NCBI RefSeq assembly: GCF_013166605.1
Contig: NZ_JABKKF010000005.1
Location: 124,001-188,000, forward strand
Reading direction: 5' to 3'
Source of the DNA: Xylanibacter muris
Lineage (GTDB): Bacteria > Bacteroidota > Bacteroidia > Bacteroidales > Bacteroidaceae
DNA: 64,000 nt
The position numbers and the translations under genes were made by a program. Under the pieces are notes generated by a model, which was not told where the DNA came from, searched no databases, and worked only from the letters and a program-made list of their open reading frames with translations. This document shows, piece by piece, positions 51,278 to 61,083 of this stretch; position 1 is the stretch's first letter; the number at the start of each line of letters is the position of its first letter.

Positions 51278-52267
51278 ATGTCTGCAAAAACTCAACATAA
51301 TAACATATTGCTTGCCGTAATAGGATTTACGGCAGTTGTGATAATCGTGGCAATGATAGGCTTTTTCGCTTTTGGACGTGAACCGGAGATAATCCAAGGT
51401 CAGGTGGAGGTCACGGAATATAGAGTGTCGAGCAAGGTTCCCGGACGTGTTCTTGAACTTCGTGTTAAGGAGGGTGACTATGTCAGGGTAGGTGATACCC
51501 TTGTCATCCTTGATGCTCCTGATGTAAGGGCAAAGATGACTCAGGCACAAGGTGCAGAGAGTGCGGCTGCTGCAATGGATGAGATGGCGAGGAACGGTGC
51601 CCGCCGTGAACAGGTGCGTGGGGCATACGAAGTGCTTCAGCAGGCAAAAGCCGGTTTGGAAATAGCAACGAAGTCATATAATCGTGTGCAGCGTCTGTTT
51701 GACGAAGGTGTGATGACAGCCCAAAAGCGTGATGAGGCGTTTGCTAACTATAAGGCGATGGAGGCACAGATGAAAGCCGCACAGAGTCAATATGATATGG
51801 CAAGAAACGGTGCCCGTCGGGAGGAGAAGCTTGCAGCGGCAGCTCAGGTACGGCGTGCGCAAGGTGCGGTGGCTGAGGTTAATTCCTATATAAACGAAAC
51901 GGTTCAGACTGCTCAGACGGCAGGTGAGGTGAGTGAAATCTATCCGAAGATAGGTGAACTTATAGGTACAGGTTCTCCGATAATGTCTATTTCAGTTATG
52001 GATGATATGTGGGGAACATTCAATGTACGTGAGGATCAGTTGAACTCAATGAAAGTAGGTGACGAGTTTGTTGCTTTTGTTCCGGCTTTCAACAAGGACG
52101 TAAAGCTTAAGGTTTACTATATGAAGGACGAAGGAAGTTATGCCGTATGGAGAGCTACAAAAGCTAATGGACAGTTTGACCTGAAGACATTTGAGGTGAA
52201 AGCCCGTCCGGTGGAGAGAGTTGAAGGTTTGCGTCCCGGAATGTCTTTGATAATAAAAGACCGGTGA
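51278..52267 (+). CDS. HlyD-family membrane-fusion protein
   Basis: The 329-aa protein has one N-terminal membrane helix (IAVIGFTAVVIIVAMIGFFAFG). It continues with a biotinyl-lipoyl-like half (VTEYRVSSKVPGRVLELRVKEGDYVRVGDTLVILDAPD), a coiled-coil hairpin (TQAQGAESAAAAMDEMARNGARREQ...), and a second half with GEVSEIYPKIGELIGTGSPIMSISV. It joins TolC and the inner-membrane permeases across the periplasm. It lies in the same operon. Confidence 0.93.
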   Translation: MSAKTQHNNILLAVIGFTAVVIIVAMIGFFAFGREPEIIQGQVEVTEYRVSSKVPGRVLELRVKEGDYVRVGDTLVILDAPDVRAKMTQAQGAESAAAAMDEMARNGARREQVRGAYEVLQQAKAGLEIATKSYNRVQRLFDEGVMTAQKRDEAFANYKAMEAQMKAAQSQYDMARNGARREEKLAAAAQVRRAQGAVAEVNSYINETVQTAQTAGEVSEIYPKIGELIGTGSPIMSISVMDDMWGTFNVREDQLNSMKVGDEFVAFVPAFNKDVKLKVYYMKDEGSYAVWRATKANGQFDLKTFEVKARPVERVEGLRPGMSLIIKDR

Positions 52268-52319
52268 ACGGAAGTAGTGTCTTGTTGGTCTTAATTATAT
52301 CGGAACGGCATGATTTTGC

Positions 52320-53534
52320 ATGTCACTGTATGTAATAAAGAAAAGTCATTGGTTGATGAAGATAAATAATCATATCCGCCGGATTGCGGCAATAGCCGGA
52401 AGGGAATGTGTCATATTGCTAAGGAATCCTGTCTATTGGTTCTGTATGGTAATATTTCCTGTTTCCGTGATGTTGTTTTTTACATCTTTAATGGATGACG
52501 GACAACCTCAGGAAATGCCGGTCGGTGTGGTTGACTTGGATAATTCTTCAACATCCCGTTCCCTTATCCGCAATCTTGATGCGTTTCAGACCACCCGTAT
52601 TACCGGAAGATATGCTTCTGTGGCAGAAGCACGTGAGGCCATACAGCGTAATGAGATATATGCGTTTTTATATATTCCGGAAGGTATGGCTTCGGACTTG
52701 CTTGCAAGCCGCCGGCCGAAGATATCCTTTTATTACAGTATGACGTCTCTTACAGCGGGAGCTCTTGTCTTTCGTGATTTGAAGACAATAAGTACGCTGG
52801 GTTCGGCTGCCGTAGGTAAGGCAACCTTAAGTGCGCGTGGATTCACGTCAAGTCAGATACAGGCTTTTCTTCAGCCCATACGGATTGATCTTCATCAGAT
52901 CTCCAATCCTTGGACAAACTATAATATTTATCTCAGTACAATGCTTGTGCCGGGTGTGATAATGTTGTTTATATTTCTTATAACAGCATATTCCATAGGT
53001 ACGGAACTGAAGTTCGGACGGTCAAGACATTGGCTTCGTCTTGCGGATAATGATATCGTTGTCGCCATCATAGGGAAGCTGCTTCCACAGACGCTTATAT
53101 TTCTTGCAATAGTATCGGGGTACATGTATTATGTGTTTGGTATGCTACAGTTTCCGCATCATGGAGGCTTTTCCGATATGCTTTTGTTGGGACTTATGAC
53201 GGTTCTTCCCGCACAAGGATTCGGGGTCTTTGTTTTCGGGCTGTTCCCCTCATTGCGTATGTCAATGAGCATCTGTTCGTTGTGGGCGGTACTGAGCTTT
53301 TCCATTGTGGGTTCGGCGTTTCCTGTATCATCGATGGATTCTGAGCTTCAGGCCCTTTCTTGGTTGTTCCCGTTGCGTCATTATTTCATGGCATATCAGG
53401 TAACGGTATTCAACGGCTATCCCGTGTCCGATGCGTGGTTGCATATTGTATCGATGCTTGCTTTTACGTTATTGCCGGTGATATTGCTTGGCAAGATAAA
53501 AAATGCAATGCTAAACTATGTATATATCCCATAA
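52320..53534 (+). CDS. ABC-2 type permease (first)
   Basis: The 404-aa protein has one helix at the N-terminus and five near the C-terminus, with a periplasmic loop (MDDGQPQEMPVGVVDLDNSSTSRSLIRNL...) as in YhhJ/YbhS-type permeases. It ends LLGKIKNAMLNYVYIP. An ATG at 52356 is an alternative start. No ATP-binding subunit is encoded here. It exports an unidentified substrate together with its neighbour. Confidence 0.88.
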   Translation: MSLYVIKKSHWLMKINNHIRRIAAIAGRECVILLRNPVYWFCMVIFPVSVMLFFTSLMDDGQPQEMPVGVVDLDNSSTSRSLIRNLDAFQTTRITGRYASVAEAREAIQRNEIYAFLYIPEGMASDLLASRRPKISFYYSMTSLTAGALVFRDLKTISTLGSAAVGKATLSARGFTSSQIQAFLQPIRIDLHQISNPWTNYNIYLSTMLVPGVIMLFIFLITAYSIGTELKFGRSRHWLRLADNDIVVAIIGKLLPQTLIFLAIVSGYMYYVFGMLQFPHHGGFSDMLLLGLMTVLPAQGFGVFVFGLFPSLRMSMSICSLWAVLSFSIVGSAFPVSSMDSELQALSWLFPLRHYFMAYQVTVFNGYPVSDAWLHIVSMLAFTLLPVILLGKIKNAMLNYVYIP

Positions 53535-53544
53535 AATTCCAAAG

Positions 53545-54825
53545 ATGCGAATGAACGGTAAACATGGATTTTTGCAGCGTGTAATTCAGGGACTGACGGA
53601 TGCCTGTTATATATGGAGGCAGGAAATGAAACTCAACGTCAAAGACGAGGGTGTCCTCATGTTTGTGATTCTTGTGCCTTTGGCTTATCCGTTGCTTTAT
53701 TCGTGGATATATAACAATGAGTTGGTTCATGAGGTTCCCGTTGCTGTTGTAGATGAATCTCACAGTGCTCTTAGCCGTGAGTTTGCACGCCAGTGTGATG
53801 CCTCACCTGATGTTTTCATAAAGGCATACGTTAATGATATGAGGGAGGCACGCCGTATGATGGAACGTCAGGAGGTAAGTGGAATATACAGGATTCCGCA
53901 TGATTTCTCTACGAATGTCAACAGTATGCGTCAGGCTACTGTAGCCGTATATTGTGATATGAGCCTTATGCTTAACTATAAGGCTGTGTTCCAGACGGCA
54001 CAGGCTGTAAGTACGGAGATGGGGAAAAAGATACAGATAAGCATTTCCGGTAATTATACACATCGCGAGGATGAGATTTCCACACAACCGTTGGATTTTG
54101 ACGAGATACCTCTTTTCAATCCTTCCGGGGGATATGGTTCGTTTATCCTTCCTGCTGTCCTTATGCTGATAATACAACAGACACTTCTTCTTGGAATAGG
54201 ACTTTCTGCCGGAACGGCTCGTGAGAACAACCGTTTTACAGATCTTATACCTGTCAGCCGTCACTATCATGGGATATTCCGTATAGTATTGGGAAAGTCA
54301 ATGTGCTATCTTATGATTTATTCTGTTGTAGCTGCATATCTGTCTGTTGTGGTTCCGCGTATTTTCAACTTTCCTGCATTGGGACAAGCCGGTGATTTGT
54401 TTGCGGTTCTGTTCCCGTATGTCCTTTCATGTATATTTTTCGGTCTTACGCTTTCATGTCTTATTCGTTATCGTGAGAATGTTATGCTTCTGGTGGTGTT
54501 TACATCAGTACCGCTTATGTTTCTTTCCGGCGTTTCATGGCCACAAAGCAGTATTTCGGGCGTATGGCAGGCTATATCGTATGTTTTTCCTTCCACTAAT
54601 GGAGTACGCGCTTTTGTTCGTATAAACTCAATGGGGGGTACGTTGTCTGACGTAATGCCGGAATACCGTGCTTTATGGATTCAGGCAGCAATATACTTTT
54701 TCCTTGCATGCATTGTTTTCAGATATCAGATAATGCGCTTGCGCAGCCATATCCTTCAGCGGTTAGCCTATATAAGGCGTAAGAGAAATATTCGCAGGAA
54801 GTTACGTGCCCGTGTTCGTTTATAG
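53545..54825 (+). CDS. ABC-2 type permease (second)
   Basis: A second member of the same family, with the N-terminal periplasmic loop (NNELVHEVPVAVVDESHSALSREFARQC), GSFILPAVLMLIIQQTLLLGIGLSAGTARE and helices to the C-terminus. Basic tail (RKRNIRRKLRARVRL). Start 53545 is 10 nt after the previous stop; the frame is open from 53518. The two permeases probably form a heterodimer. No nucleotide-binding protein is found near, so it would have to come from elsewhere in the genome. Confidence 0.88.
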   Translation: MRMNGKHGFLQRVIQGLTDACYIWRQEMKLNVKDEGVLMFVILVPLAYPLLYSWIYNNELVHEVPVAVVDESHSALSREFARQCDASPDVFIKAYVNDMREARRMMERQEVSGIYRIPHDFSTNVNSMRQATVAVYCDMSLMLNYKAVFQTAQAVSTEMGKKIQISISGNYTHREDEISTQPLDFDEIPLFNPSGGYGSFILPAVLMLIIQQTLLLGIGLSAGTARENNRFTDLIPVSRHYHGIFRIVLGKSMCYLMIYSVVAAYLSVVVPRIFNFPALGQAGDLFAVLFPYVLSCIFFGLTLSCLIRYRENVMLLVVFTSVPLMFLSGVSWPQSSISGVWQAISYVFPSTNGVRAFVRINSMGGTLSDVMPEYRALWIQAAIYFFLACIVFRYQIMRLRSHILQRLAYIRRKRNIRRKLRARVRL

Positions 54826-54933
54826 TCTCTTGTCATTTGCGTCATATTATATTTCCCATGTTATAAGTTTGGTTTGATATGGGTTTTTAATGTTTTTTGG
54901 TTTTTATATTATTGTTATATGCTATATTTTACT

Positions 54934-54941
54934 TATATTTG
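54934..54941 (+). promoter_or_regulatory. -7 box of the secreted-protein gene at 54995
   Basis: TATATTTG with a TTG about 20 nt upstream (54912-54914), 53 nt before the ATG. The AT-rich surroundings lower confidence. Confidence 0.5.
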
Positions 54942-54994
54942 CAGATAATTATAATATATTATTATGGTAATAAATAACTAGACATATAGATAGT

Positions 54995-57178
54995 ATGACA
55001 AATTTTCTTTCAGGTTTAAAGTCCGGCATGCTGGTAGTCATGCTGGCGTTGTCCGGTTGTGTTCTGGCAGGGAATGTGCCGCAATACAAGTACGAAAAAG
55101 GCACAGTGGCATATAATGCACTTATCGGGGCTACAACTGTAAGTTCAAGTTTTGAATATTCCGGAACATATATTTATGCTGACGGGGCCGAACTTGGTGC
55201 GGCTGAGCCGGGGCCGGGATTTGATATAGGATTTGATTTTATTCTCGGTGGGCAGAAGTTCAATCAGGTTGTAATCGGTAACTCCGGTGTCTTATATTTT
55301 GGATATGATATAGTGGATCCGCAGCAGGCATTCAAAGTACAGATGCTTCCTGTAATGAATGGTGTTGAGGGTGGCAATATTTCTTATAAGACCGAAGGTG
55401 ATGAGGGAAACCGAATATTTACTGTGCAGTATGCCGGTATGGTGCTTATTGAAAGAGGTACTTCTGGCAAAGGAAAGTTTAACTTGCAAATACGTCTTTA
55501 TGAAAGCAACGGGAAAGTAGAGTTTGCCTTTCAAGAGGTTGAGACTTGTTATGGTTCCGGTTTTGGCTTTTTTACAGGTATAAAAGGTTGGGATAATGAT
55601 GATGTCATTTTACTTACCAGTGCAGGTATAGACAAAGATGTAGCAGTGTCTCCGTCACGCAAAACAGATGTCCTGAACAGAAAGTCATATATATATTGGG
55701 ACAATAATGATTACGACAAGTATTATTCGGTCGTTTATTCATTATCTCCTGTCTCCGATAAGAAAGCTCCAAAAGATGCTCCTGAGAATCTTATGGTAAA
55801 GGAAGAAAAAGGAAACCTGAAAATATCATGCAGGCGTGCGGATGATGCGGCTGCCACAGTGTTGCTTTATTCTAATACTCCGTTTGAGACATCAGATCTG
55901 CCCGTTGACGGTGAGACATTTGCTGTGGGTTCAAAAATGGGTAATTCGATTGTATTGTATTACAGTGACGGTGCCAATCCTTCAGCCGTTATAGAAAACA
56001 TAAAACCGGCTACAGATTATTATATATGTGCCATAAGTGCGAACGGATACCCGGCCTACGGATGTGACGACAGAGACGAGAATAATTATATAACGCTTCA
56101 GGCCCCTCCTTCTGCTTTCAATGCAGAGCCGGGAGGTACAAATTCCGTAAAGTTAGGATGGACTTCAGACTATCCGGTGATTATAGCAAAGACCACACAG
56201 CATTCCTCAAATTATGGTGAGTATTCAGGACAGTTCGGCCATCCTGCCCCAACTGTGAAAGCGGGTGATGTTATTCCCGGGGGAGGAGAAGTTGTGTTCG
56301 TCGGTGACGGTAATGAGGCCGTGGTGTCAGACATTAAAGACAATAGCCTTGTTTTCTTCAGGGCATGGACACTTAAGGACGGTAGTGTGTCTTCATCAGG
56401 TATTGATTCGTGGACCGTTACGCATGCCGTATTACCATACGCTCCCGATATTTCGTCATATCCTTTTGGTGCTGTGCCTTATGGTTGGATTGCTTCATGT
56501 TCAGGCGAGGATGTTACAATGAAATTCAGTCCTATCAGGCGTATGTATGATAATGAGCTTGCGCTTTGGGGGAAATCTTACAATGCTGTAGAGAATAGGA
56601 TCACGACTCCCGAATTGCCTTTGGATGCTCCTGTGAAATTATCTTTCGAATATGCTCTTGAGACATTTGTTTTGGTAAATGACGAACCAAGAGGTAATAA
56701 GCCAGGAGTTTTCGGTGAAGGTAATGGGCTTTATGTTAAAGCCGGAGAAACGGGTACAGAATTGTCTTATTGTACAATTGACAAGTATGAAGGGACAATG
56801 ACGGCTACGAGTGACGGTTACGAGACCGGTTCCAGTACTTTTGAGAAAGTGGAAGTGGATATTCCTGCTGTTGGCGAAAAAGGAAGAATAAGTATTTCTT
56901 TTGCATCAGATGATTATACGACAATGTATATACGCAATATAAGAATAGAGAAATCCGGGGATAATGGTGTTTCTGATGTTAATATGGATAATGATATAAA
57001 ACTTTATGTCGATAAAGGTGTGATAACGATTATTTCACTGTCAGATACAAAAGTTCCTGTTTATTCTGTTGACGGACGTGAGGTCGTTTTACTGAATGTG
57101 CATGCTGATTTGCCTGTAAGCGCCTTATTGCAATCTGGGGTCTATATCGTTAACGGAAAGAAGATTGTGGTGAGATAA
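54995..57178 (+). CDS. Secreted surface protein with type IX-like C-terminal domain
   Basis: The 727-aa protein has an N-terminal signal (MLVVMLALSGCVLAG) with a possible lipobox. Strand-rich domains follow: about 30-240 (GFDIGFDFILGGQKFNQVVIGNSGVLYFG), fibronectin-like segments about 255-480, and a cleaved-adhesin/choice-of-anchor-like region about 500-690 (LPLDAPVKLSFEYALE...). It ends VPVYSVDGREVVLLNVHADLPV...GVYIVNGKKIVVR, resembling type IX sorting domains (YxVxGrxV...GvYivk). No enzyme motif is visible. Confidence 0.75.
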   Translation: MTNFLSGLKSGMLVVMLALSGCVLAGNVPQYKYEKGTVAYNALIGATTVSSSFEYSGTYIYADGAELGAAEPGPGFDIGFDFILGGQKFNQVVIGNSGVLYFGYDIVDPQQAFKVQMLPVMNGVEGGNISYKTEGDEGNRIFTVQYAGMVLIERGTSGKGKFNLQIRLYESNGKVEFAFQEVETCYGSGFGFFTGIKGWDNDDVILLTSAGIDKDVAVSPSRKTDVLNRKSYIYWDNNDYDKYYSVVYSLSPVSDKKAPKDAPENLMVKEEKGNLKISCRRADDAAATVLLYSNTPFETSDLPVDGETFAVGSKMGNSIVLYYSDGANPSAVIENIKPATDYYICAISANGYPAYGCDDRDENNYITLQAPPSAFNAEPGGTNSVKLGWTSDYPVIIAKTTQHSSNYGEYSGQFGHPAPTVKAGDVIPGGGEVVFVGDGNEAVVSDIKDNSLVFFRAWTLKDGSVSSSGIDSWTVTHAVLPYAPDISSYPFGAVPYGWIASCSGEDVTMKFSPIRRMYDNELALWGKSYNAVENRITTPELPLDAPVKLSFEYALETFVLVNDEPRGNKPGVFGEGNGLYVKAGETGTELSYCTIDKYEGTMTATSDGYETGSSTFEKVEVDIPAVGEKGRISISFASDDYTTMYIRNIRIEKSGDNGVSDVNMDNDIKLYVDKGVITIISLSDTKVPVYSVDGREVVLLNVHADLPVSALLQSGVYIVNGKKIVVR

Positions 57179-57240
57179 ATTTTGTGTATTTGAAAGGAGA
57201 TTGAAGTAATGTTGATTATATTTTAATTTAAAATGATAGA

Positions 57241-60200
57241 ATGAAAAAAACTATTGCATTATTTGTATGGAGTTTCATTTTCATATTAGGGCTTTCCGCC
57301 CAAAGTGAATCTCCTGTATTGAAAACTCTTGAAATTCCATTCGGTACTATTTGCGGGATGTCAGACAACGGCCGTTGGGCTGTTTATGACGATGGCAATG
57401 ACGGTGTTGAGCGGGGCTGTTCTGTGGATGTCTATGACTTGGCTACAGGAACCATTGTAACACTCTCTGAAGGAACGGAAGGGGATAATATTCATTTGAA
57501 TGATATTTCGGATGACGGTAAGATAGTGGCAGGTTCATACAACAATGTTCCCGCTTACTTTAAGGATGGAAAGTGGACGGTACTTCCTTTACCGGCCGGC
57601 ACACGTGGATATGGCGGAAGAGTTTCGAGTATGACTCCGGATGGTTCGGTAATGGTCGGAATGATTTATAATAACTCCTTTAATTTTACGTCATGCTATT
57701 GGAAAGACGGAAATCTTATCACTCTTGAAGGATTGCCTACAACCGATATATCCGGTAAGGAAAATGCAGAATTGAATATTGTTGCTGTTTCGGCTGACGG
57801 CAATATTGTTCTCGGAGGATTGTCAACCAATCATCCGGGATGGGGATGCTGTTATTTTGTATATGATGTCAGGACAAAGACTTACGAGATGCTTGGTCAG
57901 AATCTTACCTCAGAGTCATTCATTGATAATGTTGTGATGAGCAATAACGGAAGTTTTGTGGGTGGTAATGCATATATAGTGCGTGAGGTTGAAGGTTCGG
58001 AATGGCCGGAGGAGCTTATTGTTCCTTTCCTTTATGATGTGAATAAAAAAACGTTTGAAATATATGAAAGTACAGCTGATAATGACCAGTTTGTTTCAGC
58101 TGTGGCAAATGACGGTTTGATGTTCTGTGCCACTCCGTACGGTAATCCTGTGCGTACGATGAGTGTGCGTGTGGATGGAAAATATATTGATTTGGGAATG
58201 ATACTCAAACAACGCTATTCGATAGATTTTACAAAGGCAATGGGTGTTGAGTATACGGGAACTGCCGTAGCGGTGAGTGACGATGGTAAGACAATAGTGG
58301 CTTTCCCTTCTCCACAAGATGATAATTATGCCTTGACTCTCCCTGTTTCATTCTCTGAGGCCGCACAAGGTGTTAATATTCTTGCGGAATATGAGCTTTC
58401 TCCTGTGTCAGGAAGCAGTATCGCAAAAATAAGGCAGGTCGCTTTATCTTTTACGCGTGAGGCCACCGTAGCTGAAGGTGCCGAGGCATATATTTATAAA
58501 GGTGAAACAAAGTTGGCAGTCACAAATTCCATAAGTGCGGCGTCTGTAAAAGATAATCGTATATTTATACTTGATTTTCCTGAGACAGCCTTTTCGGAAG
58601 ATGAAGAGTATGTGCTTAAGATACCTGCAGGTATTTTCGTAAATGGAAATATGAGAAATAATGAAATCACGGCTGTATATAAAGGACGTGCAGACAGACC
58701 GGTAGCTCCAACACGCATAGCTCCGTTGGAAGGAAGCGTAATAACAGAGTTAAGCTACAACAATCCTGTCATGATTACTTTCGACACGAAGATTGCTGTG
58801 GCTCAGGCAGTCACAGGCATTCTTTTCCAGAGTGGTTCGGAACAGCCGTTGAGCAGTCTTGTACTTGTTGCCGATGGAAACAAACTATACGTATATCCTC
58901 CTACAACGCGTCGTTTGATGAAAGGTTCCGACTATGTGGTGAAGATACCTGCCGGTGCTGTTTCCGATATAGTAGGGTTCTGCCCCAGTAATGAGATTAC
59001 TGTCAATTATCATGGGGCTTTTGTTGTAACACCTCCCGAGCAGGGTTCAAGCTTCCTGTTTGTTGATGACTTCAATGATCCGGGAACGTCACTGAGCAAA
59101 TGGCTTATGTACGAGGGTGACCATAACACACCGACCTCAGAAATGGTAGGATGGGGATTTGATGCAGACAATACGCCATGGAATTTCTCTGTGCATGACA
59201 ACGGACAGTATGATTATTGTGCCGCATCTACTTCCATGTATTCTCCGGCCGGCAAGGCAAACGACTGGATGATAACCCCACAGCTTTCTATAGGAAACGA
59301 ATATTACAGACTGAATTTCCAGACGCAGTCATATAAGGCCGGTAAGACTGATAAACTGAAAGTTTATGTATGGGAGAACAATGAGCTTATAGAAGGTACT
59401 GTGCTGAAAGAGCACATTGATGCAATACGTGCAAACGGAAAGCTGGTATTTGACGGTATACTGACTCCGGGAGCAAATGAAGCTACGCTTACCGGTGAAT
59501 GGGAAAGCCACAGCATTTCACTTGCAGAATATGCAGGAAAGAAAGTGTATATAGCATTCCTCAACGAAAACGAAGACCAAAGTGTAGTGTTTGTTGATAA
59601 CGTAAATGTAATATACAAAGGCAACTTTGTTGCCGGAAGCATGACACAGGAGAATGTCGTCTCACAGGAAGAGGTGGAAATCAAGGGATATGTAATGGTG
59701 ACCAACAACATATCATACGATGCCATTGAGGCCACATATAAGACGGTAGACGGAACCCAAATAGGAATTTATAAGGCTGAGGGTATCGGTTTGAAGGAGG
59801 GCAGTGTTTATGAATTTACGTTCCCTGAAAAACTGAAGTTGACCAAAGGGCAGGAAACGCAGTTTACTATAGTGGTGAAGATGGGTACGGAAGAACAGGA
59901 GATAAATGCTTCGGTTAAGAATCTTGCGTTCAATCCCAAGCGTCGTGTCGTACTTGAAGAAGGCACCGGCGCATGGTGTGGAAATTGTCCTGGAGGTATA
60001 CTTGCTGTGGAATATATTGAAAGTCAGTTCCCCGGTCAGTTGATACCTGTATGCATACATAATGACGATGCGTATGCTTATGGTGCGTATGAGAATTTCC
60101 TTGGTTTCCGCTCGTTCCCTACAGGTCGTGTAAACCGTATTGAGAATTATCTTTCATATATGGACTCAGATGAGGAAGGCAATCCGTCTTTCTTCTCTGT

Positions 60201-60879
60201 TGACGGAGATGTAACGTTTGCTGACTATGTGAAGAGTGAGATAGACAAACTTACAGATGTTGAAATAGAGACAGGCGAGGCTGTCTATAATTCGTCTACG
60301 GATGAGATAACTGTGCCGGTCGATGTAAGGTTTGCCCTTGACAAGAATTCTGTAAATTATAATATTCTTACTGTTGTTGTCGAGGATAATCTATATGCTA
60401 ATCAGCGTAATTATTTTGCAAGCCGTACGGATCCTATTTATGGAGACTGGGGGCTTGGCGGTAAGTATGGCCGTGGTTCCGTATGGTATGCTTATAAGGA
60501 TGTCGCACGTGCAATCGTGGGTCAGTCTTATTATGGTGAGAACGGATATATTCCCACTTCTGTCAGAGGCGGTGAGACAATAACTGGTAATGTTTCTTTT
60601 GAAGTTCCCGGCAAATCGATTACTTCACTGCAGAATTGCAAGATTGTATGTATGCTGATTGATGCGGCTAACGGATACGTTCTTAATGCAGCACGGTGTG
60701 ATGCAATATCTAACGCATTGGAATGGGATCTTGCGAATGGAATAGAGGATGCTGTTGTTGATACAGATACAGCAGGTGTGGAGAATTACAATCTGGCAGG
60801 CCAGAAAATGAATGCTCAGCGCAAAGGTCTTAATATCGTAAGGCTTTCCAACGGACGTACGGTGAAAGTCGTAAAGTGA
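57241..60879 (+). CDS. Large secreted protein with adhesin-like and Omp28/thioredoxin-like domains
   Basis: The 1212-aa protein has a signal peptide (MKKTIALFVWSFIFILGLSAQ). Residues about 25-380 show repeated blades (SDDGKIVAGSYN, TPDGSVMVGMIY, SADGNIVLGGLS) like a propeller. Two Ig-like domains follow (about 385-600). Residues about 610-790 are cleaved-adhesin-like (FLFVDDFNDPGTSLSKWLMYEG...NDWMITPQL). Residues 900-1130 resemble Omp28: VVLEEGTGAWCGNCPGGILAVEYIE with a thioredoxin-type CGNC and FLGFRSFPTGRVNRI. The end (YNLAGQKMNAQRKGLNIVRLSNGRTVKVVK) is type IX-like. Function unknown. Confidence 0.8.
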   Translation: MKKTIALFVWSFIFILGLSAQSESPVLKTLEIPFGTICGMSDNGRWAVYDDGNDGVERGCSVDVYDLATGTIVTLSEGTEGDNIHLNDISDDGKIVAGSYNNVPAYFKDGKWTVLPLPAGTRGYGGRVSSMTPDGSVMVGMIYNNSFNFTSCYWKDGNLITLEGLPTTDISGKENAELNIVAVSADGNIVLGGLSTNHPGWGCCYFVYDVRTKTYEMLGQNLTSESFIDNVVMSNNGSFVGGNAYIVREVEGSEWPEELIVPFLYDVNKKTFEIYESTADNDQFVSAVANDGLMFCATPYGNPVRTMSVRVDGKYIDLGMILKQRYSIDFTKAMGVEYTGTAVAVSDDGKTIVAFPSPQDDNYALTLPVSFSEAAQGVNILAEYELSPVSGSSIAKIRQVALSFTREATVAEGAEAYIYKGETKLAVTNSISAASVKDNRIFILDFPETAFSEDEEYVLKIPAGIFVNGNMRNNEITAVYKGRADRPVAPTRIAPLEGSVITELSYNNPVMITFDTKIAVAQAVTGILFQSGSEQPLSSLVLVADGNKLYVYPPTTRRLMKGSDYVVKIPAGAVSDIVGFCPSNEITVNYHGAFVVTPPEQGSSFLFVDDFNDPGTSLSKWLMYEGDHNTPTSEMVGWGFDADNTPWNFSVHDNGQYDYCAASTSMYSPAGKANDWMITPQLSIGNEYYRLNFQTQSYKAGKTDKLKVYVWENNELIEGTVLKEHIDAIRANGKLVFDGILTPGANEATLTGEWESHSISLAEYAGKKVYIAFLNENEDQSVVFVDNVNVIYKGNFVAGSMTQENVVSQEEVEIKGYVMVTNNISYDAIEATYKTVDGTQIGIYKAEGIGLKEGSVYEFTFPEKLKLTKGQETQFTIVVKMGTEEQEINASVKNLAFNPKRRVVLEEGTGAWCGNCPGGILAVEYIESQFPGQLIPVCIHNDDAYAYGAYENFLGFRSFPTGRVNRIENYLSYMDSDEEGNPSFFSVDGDVTFADYVKSEIDKLTDVEIETGEAVYNSSTDEITVPVDVRFALDKNSVNYNILTVVVEDNLYANQRNYFASRTDPIYGDWGLGGKYGRGSVWYAYKDVARAIVGQSYYGENGYIPTSVRGGETITGNVSFEVPGKSITSLQNCKIVCMLIDAANGYVLNAARCDAISNALEWDLANGIEDAVVDTDTAGVENYNLAGQKMNAQRKGLNIVRLSNGRTVKVVK

Positions 60880-60907
60880 TTCGATAAATCTTTGTCTGTA
60901 AAATATT

Positions 60908-60949
60908 GAGGTTGTGTCAAAACGCTGACACAACCTCTTTTGATTTTTT
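60908..60949 (+). terminator. Strong rho-independent terminator
   Basis: GAGGTTGTGTCA (60908-60919) and TGACACAACCTC (60926-60937) form a perfect 12-pair stem followed by TTTTGATTTTTT. It lies 28 nt past the stop at 60879. Confidence 0.92.
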
Positions 60950-61083
60950 ATCTTCAAAACATAGCGAGGATGCACCGTAAAACTTAATTACGACACACCC
61001 TCGATCCGTTTATAGAAAACTCAGAGTTTTTTAAGGCAAAGCGTCTCTATGACATGTATATTAGAGTGTATAAATATATGCTC

